DNA of 64,000 nucleotides from Belnapia sp. F-4-1. Lineage in GTDB: Bacteria > Pseudomonadota > Alphaproteobacteria > Acetobacterales > Acetobacteraceae. The notes beneath the pieces are model-generated. The model was not told the origin of the DNA, made no database searches, and saw nothing but the letters and a program-made list of their open reading frames with translations. The translations under genes were made by a program, and so were the position numbers. Below, piece after piece: positions 62,137-64,000 of this stretch (position 1 is its first letter; every line of letters starts with the position of its first letter). The stretch is from assembly GCF_000802185.1 (NCBI RefSeq), contig NZ_KN676113.1, forward strand, positions 1,756,819 to 1,820,818, given 5' to 3'.

Positions 62137-62490
62137 ATGCGATCGATGCTGCCCCTTCTCCTGATCCTGCTGGCGGGCTGCGAGCCGCTGACCGTGGGCG
62201 CGGCGGTGACCGCGGGCTCGGTCGCGATCATCGGGCGGTCGCCCGTGGATGCGGTGGTGTCCGCGGCGACGGGGCGGGATTGCTCGGTGGTGCGGCTCGA
62301 CCGCGGGCGGGACTACTGCAAGCCAGTGGAGGCGCCGCCCGCGCCGCCGCCCTACTGCACGCGCAGCCTCGGCCGGGTCGATTGCTGGACGGCGCCGCTG
62401 CCGGGGCGGCGCGGCGTGGCGGATGGGCCGGCGACCCTCAGCGCGGCGCAGGAATCCAACAGGACCAAGCGCTGGCCGGGCCTGTGGTGA
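62137..62490 (+). CDS. small cysteine-rich lipoprotein
   Basis: A 117-residue lipoprotein with signal MRSMLPLLLILLAGC (Cys15). The next part is Ala/Val-rich (GAAVTAGSVAIIGRSPVDAV). The C-terminal half holds four Cys in RDCSVV, DYCKPV, PYCTRS and VDCWTA, and ends in a Gly/Arg-rich tail. No family is recognised, although a similar layout recurs in alphaproteobacterial envelope proteins. It is divergent from the TPR-bamB-der operon. Confidence 0.65.
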   Translation: MRSMLPLLLILLAGCEPLTVGAAVTAGSVAIIGRSPVDAVVSAATGRDCSVVRLDRGRDYCKPVEAPPAPPPYCTRSLGRVDCWTAPLPGRRGVADGPATLSAAQESNRTKRWPGLW

Positions 62491-62524
62491 CGCAACCGGC
62501 ACCCTGGCCGGAGGTTGTTGCGCC

Positions 62525-63214
62525 ATGAGCCAAGCCACCGGGACACCGCAGGACACCAGCCGCTTCAGCCTCGACAAGCTGAGCACGGTGGTGCAGACGC
62601 TGGCCATCCTCGGAGCCGGGGCCTGGGGCGTCTATACCTTCATCTACGAGGCGCGGATCAAGCCGGGGCTGGCGCCACCCAGCCTTTCCGTCACCACCAC
62701 GCTCGAGAAGGCAGGGGAGCGGGATGGGCGGCTGGCCATCCGCTCCACGGTCACGCGGACCAATGTGGGCGAGGCGGGGGTGCGGGTGCTCGGCCTCACC
62801 TACAACGTCATCGGCACCGGGATGCGCTTCGCCGAACCCGAGGCGGGGCCATCGCCCGAAAGCCTGGCAGGGCGGAGCGAGGTCACCGCCGCGCGCTACG
62901 GCCGGGCGGAGCGGCAGGAGATGGTGCTGCGGCAGGGCGTGCTGTTCGCGGGTGCCACCGCGCTGCCGGCCGAACCCTCCGAATTGCAGCCGGGCGAGGC
63001 GGTGTCGCGCGACCTGATCTTCTATGTCGAGCGGGACCGCTACGATTCGCTGCGATTCCAGGTGGATCTGGCCTACACGAAGCTGTCCGAGCCGGCCGTG
63101 CCGCTCCTCCTCGCGCTCGGGCCGGACGGGCGCATCCGGGCCGAGTGCGCCGAGGCGGCGCGCTGCCAGGGGCTCACGACCACCGATTTCGGCACCGAAT
63201 TCTCGCTCTGGTAG
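62525..63214 (+). CDS. single-helix membrane-anchored protein, unknown function
   Basis: A 229-residue protein with a short cytoplasmic start, one membrane helix (about residues 22-43, VVQTLAILGAGAWGVYTFIY) and a periplasmic beta-rich domain: LSVTTTLEKA, IRSTVTRTNVGEAGVRVLGL and SRDLIFYVERDRYDSLRFQV, suggesting an immunoglobulin-like sandwich. Two Cys near the end (ECAEAARC) could form a disulfide. No family is recognised. It starts 34 bases after the lipoprotein gene and may be co-transcribed. Confidence 0.65.
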   Translation: MSQATGTPQDTSRFSLDKLSTVVQTLAILGAGAWGVYTFIYEARIKPGLAPPSLSVTTTLEKAGERDGRLAIRSTVTRTNVGEAGVRVLGLTYNVIGTGMRFAEPEAGPSPESLAGRSEVTAARYGRAERQEMVLRQGVLFAGATALPAEPSELQPGEAVSRDLIFYVERDRYDSLRFQVDLAYTKLSEPAVPLLLALGPDGRIRAECAEAARCQGLTTTDFGTEFSLW

Positions 63215-63241
63215 GCGTTGCTCCGATGAGCCGGCGATTCA

Positions 63242-63267
63242 CGCCCCGAGCGGAAACACCCGGGGCG
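63242..63267 (+). terminator. G+C-rich hairpin after the membrane-anchored protein gene
   Basis: CGCCCCG and CGGGGCG (7 bp) flank a 12-base loop starting 27 bases after the stop. No U tract follows, and a palindromic repeat begins 8 bases later. It is a possible terminator for convergent transcription. Confidence 0.4.
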
Positions 63268-63275
63268 ATCGCGGG

Positions 63276-63382
63276 CTAAAGCGGTTTCGTTCGCACCGGC
63301 TCACGGAACCCGCTCTAGCCTGTTGTTTTGGCCAGCAAATTACTCCGATCAGATGATTCCATCTGATCGGAGTTTGTTCTAG
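63276..63382. repeat. bipartite palindromic repeat, copy 2 (inverted relative to copy 1)
   Basis: Read on the minus strand it begins CTAGAACAAACTCCGATC. Hairpin 1 (63343-63372) has perfect 13-base arms around a 4-base loop. Hairpin 2 runs from CTAGAGCGGG to CCGCTTTAG. Compared with copy 1 the hairpin 1 stem shows a paired T-A to A-T change, so the structure is conserved. The CTAG at 63379-63382 provides the stop codon of the dihydroorotase gene. Confidence 0.85.
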
Positions 63383-64000
63383 TCGCGCGCCTCGGCGAAG
63401 CGGACGCCGGTGCCGCGCGGGTTGCCGACCACCTCGTCCTCGCGCATGGCGACGGCGCCGCGAAGGATCGCCATGACGGGCCAGCCGGTGCAGCGATGGC
63501 CGGCGAAGGGCGTCCAGCCGCAGGGCGAGACGATCCAGCTTTCCTCGATGGTACGCTGGCGCTTCATGTCGACGAGGGTGAAGTCGGCGTCGTAGCCGGC
63601 GGCCAGCCGCCCCTTGCCGGTCGCGCCATAGACGCGCGCGGGGCCGGCGCACATCAGGTCGACGAGGCGCGAAAGGCTGAGGCGGCCGGCGCTGACATGG
63701 TCGAGCATCAGCGGGACGATGGTCTGCACGCCCGTCAGCCCCGCCGCGCCGTCGGGCCAGGGGCGCTCCTTGGCGGCGCGGCTGTGCGGCGCGTGGTCGG
63801 AGCCGACGACATCGACCGTGCCGTCGGCGACGGCGGCCCAGGCGGCGCGCATGTGACGCTCGTCGCGGATGGGCGGGTTCATCACCGCATAGCCGCCGAG
63901 GCGGTCATAGGCCTCGTCGGTCTGCGTCAGGTGGTTGAGCAGGACCTCGACCGTGGAGACGTCGCGGTAATCGCGCAGCAGCTCCAGCTCCTCGGCGGTC
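63379..64000 (-). CDS. dihydroorotase (partial, N-terminus beyond the window)
   Basis: The last 207 or so residues of an amidohydrolase-family dihydroorotase are present; the gene continues past base 64000. Visible are the end of the barrel with NPPIRDERH near the cut, the metal/catalytic Asp in VVGSDHAPHSRAAKE, the flexible region GAAGLTGVQTIVPLML and the C-terminal GRLAAGYDADFTLVDM. The enzyme makes dihydroorotate in pyrimidine synthesis; allantoinase or hydantoinase relatives are possible because the first metal ligands are not visible. Its stop is formed by the adjoining palindromic repeat. Confidence 0.85.
   Translation of the reverse strand, partial: TAEELELLRDYRDVSTVEVLLNHLTQTDEAYDRLGGYAVMNPPIRDERHMRAAWAAVADGTVDVVGSDHAPHSRAAKERPWPDGAAGLTGVQTIVPLMLDHVSAGRLSLSRLVDLMCAGPARVYGATGKGRLAAGYDADFTLVDMKRQRTIEESWIVSPCGWTPFAGHRCTGWPVMAILRGAVAMREDEVVGNPRGTGVRFAEARD

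Noticed and set aside
1-64000. CRISPR arrays, rRNA genes, insertion sequences
   Set aside because: No regularly spaced repeats, no rRNA-like stretches and no transposase-like proteins or terminal inverted repeats were seen on either strand.

Overview
The window is about 70% G+C (judged by eye) and densely packed. Gene content and order fit an aerobic alphaproteobacterium of the Acetobacteraceae (Roseomonas-like). The pointers are a murA-hisG-hisD-infA-maf-rng-yacG-tRNA-Phe block, a short-form HisG, an hprK-rapZ-EIIA-HPr-EI cluster lacking sugar permeases, many orphan solute-binding proteins, and an OhrR/Ohr pair. No integrase, transposase, CRISPR array or rRNA was found. Family assignments come from reading motifs and from memory, not from a database search.

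Layout. 1-8.9 kb: a fatty-acid-hydroxylase-like membrane protein, a proline-rich membrane protein, then (minus) an Fe-S flavoprotein with the 2-oxoacid:ferredoxin oxidoreductase subunits korA and korB, and a divergent FAH-family hydrolase. 8.9-16.5 kb: ohrR/ohr, dcd, a HAD phosphatase, a lytic transglycosylase, an M24 peptidase, a MATE exporter and a DUF2236 protein. 16.6-22.3 kb: murA, hisG, hisD, infA, maf, rng, yacG and tRNA-Phe. 22.3-22.8 kb: relic of an autotransporter beta-barrel gene. 22.8-26.9 kb: a regulatory PTS operon in which every gene overlaps the next. 26.9-31.4 kb: a PLP dehydratase, a Bug-type binding protein, a small secreted protein, uppP and a DUF3445 protein.

31.4-41.2 kb is the most coherent system: a 2-deoxy-D-ribose utilisation locus. 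On the minus strand lie deoC, a Tat-exported binding protein, an ATPase, two permeases, a DUF4432 mutarotase-like protein and a kinase carrying the deoxyribokinase signature. Divergently lie a close DeoR homologue and an FGGY pentulose kinase. Two tandem 16-bp palindromes in the 96-bp gap each match 13 of 16 positions of the E. coli DeoR operator as I remember it, and one covers a candidate -10 box. The inferred scheme is uptake by the ABC transporter, anomer conversion by the DUF4432 protein, phosphorylation by DeoK, cleavage by DeoC to glyceraldehyde-3-phosphate and acetaldehyde, and repression by DeoR.

41.2-64 kb: a TRAP binding protein, a DUF1275 membrane protein, a low-G+C islet, a DUF4149 protein, ahcY with a 20-bp upstream palindrome, a DUF2171 protein, mlaA, a hybrid histidine kinase, a flippase-like protein, a second sugar ABC transporter, an MFS transporter, a 2H phosphoesterase, a two-gene sugar-modification operon with a structured leader, tRNA-Ser, a TPR protein-bamB-der operon, two small envelope proteins and a truncated dihydroorotase. 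Two copies of a bipartite ~105-bp palindromic repeat lie at 46.0 and 63.3 kb, each abutting the stop codon of a minus-strand gene.
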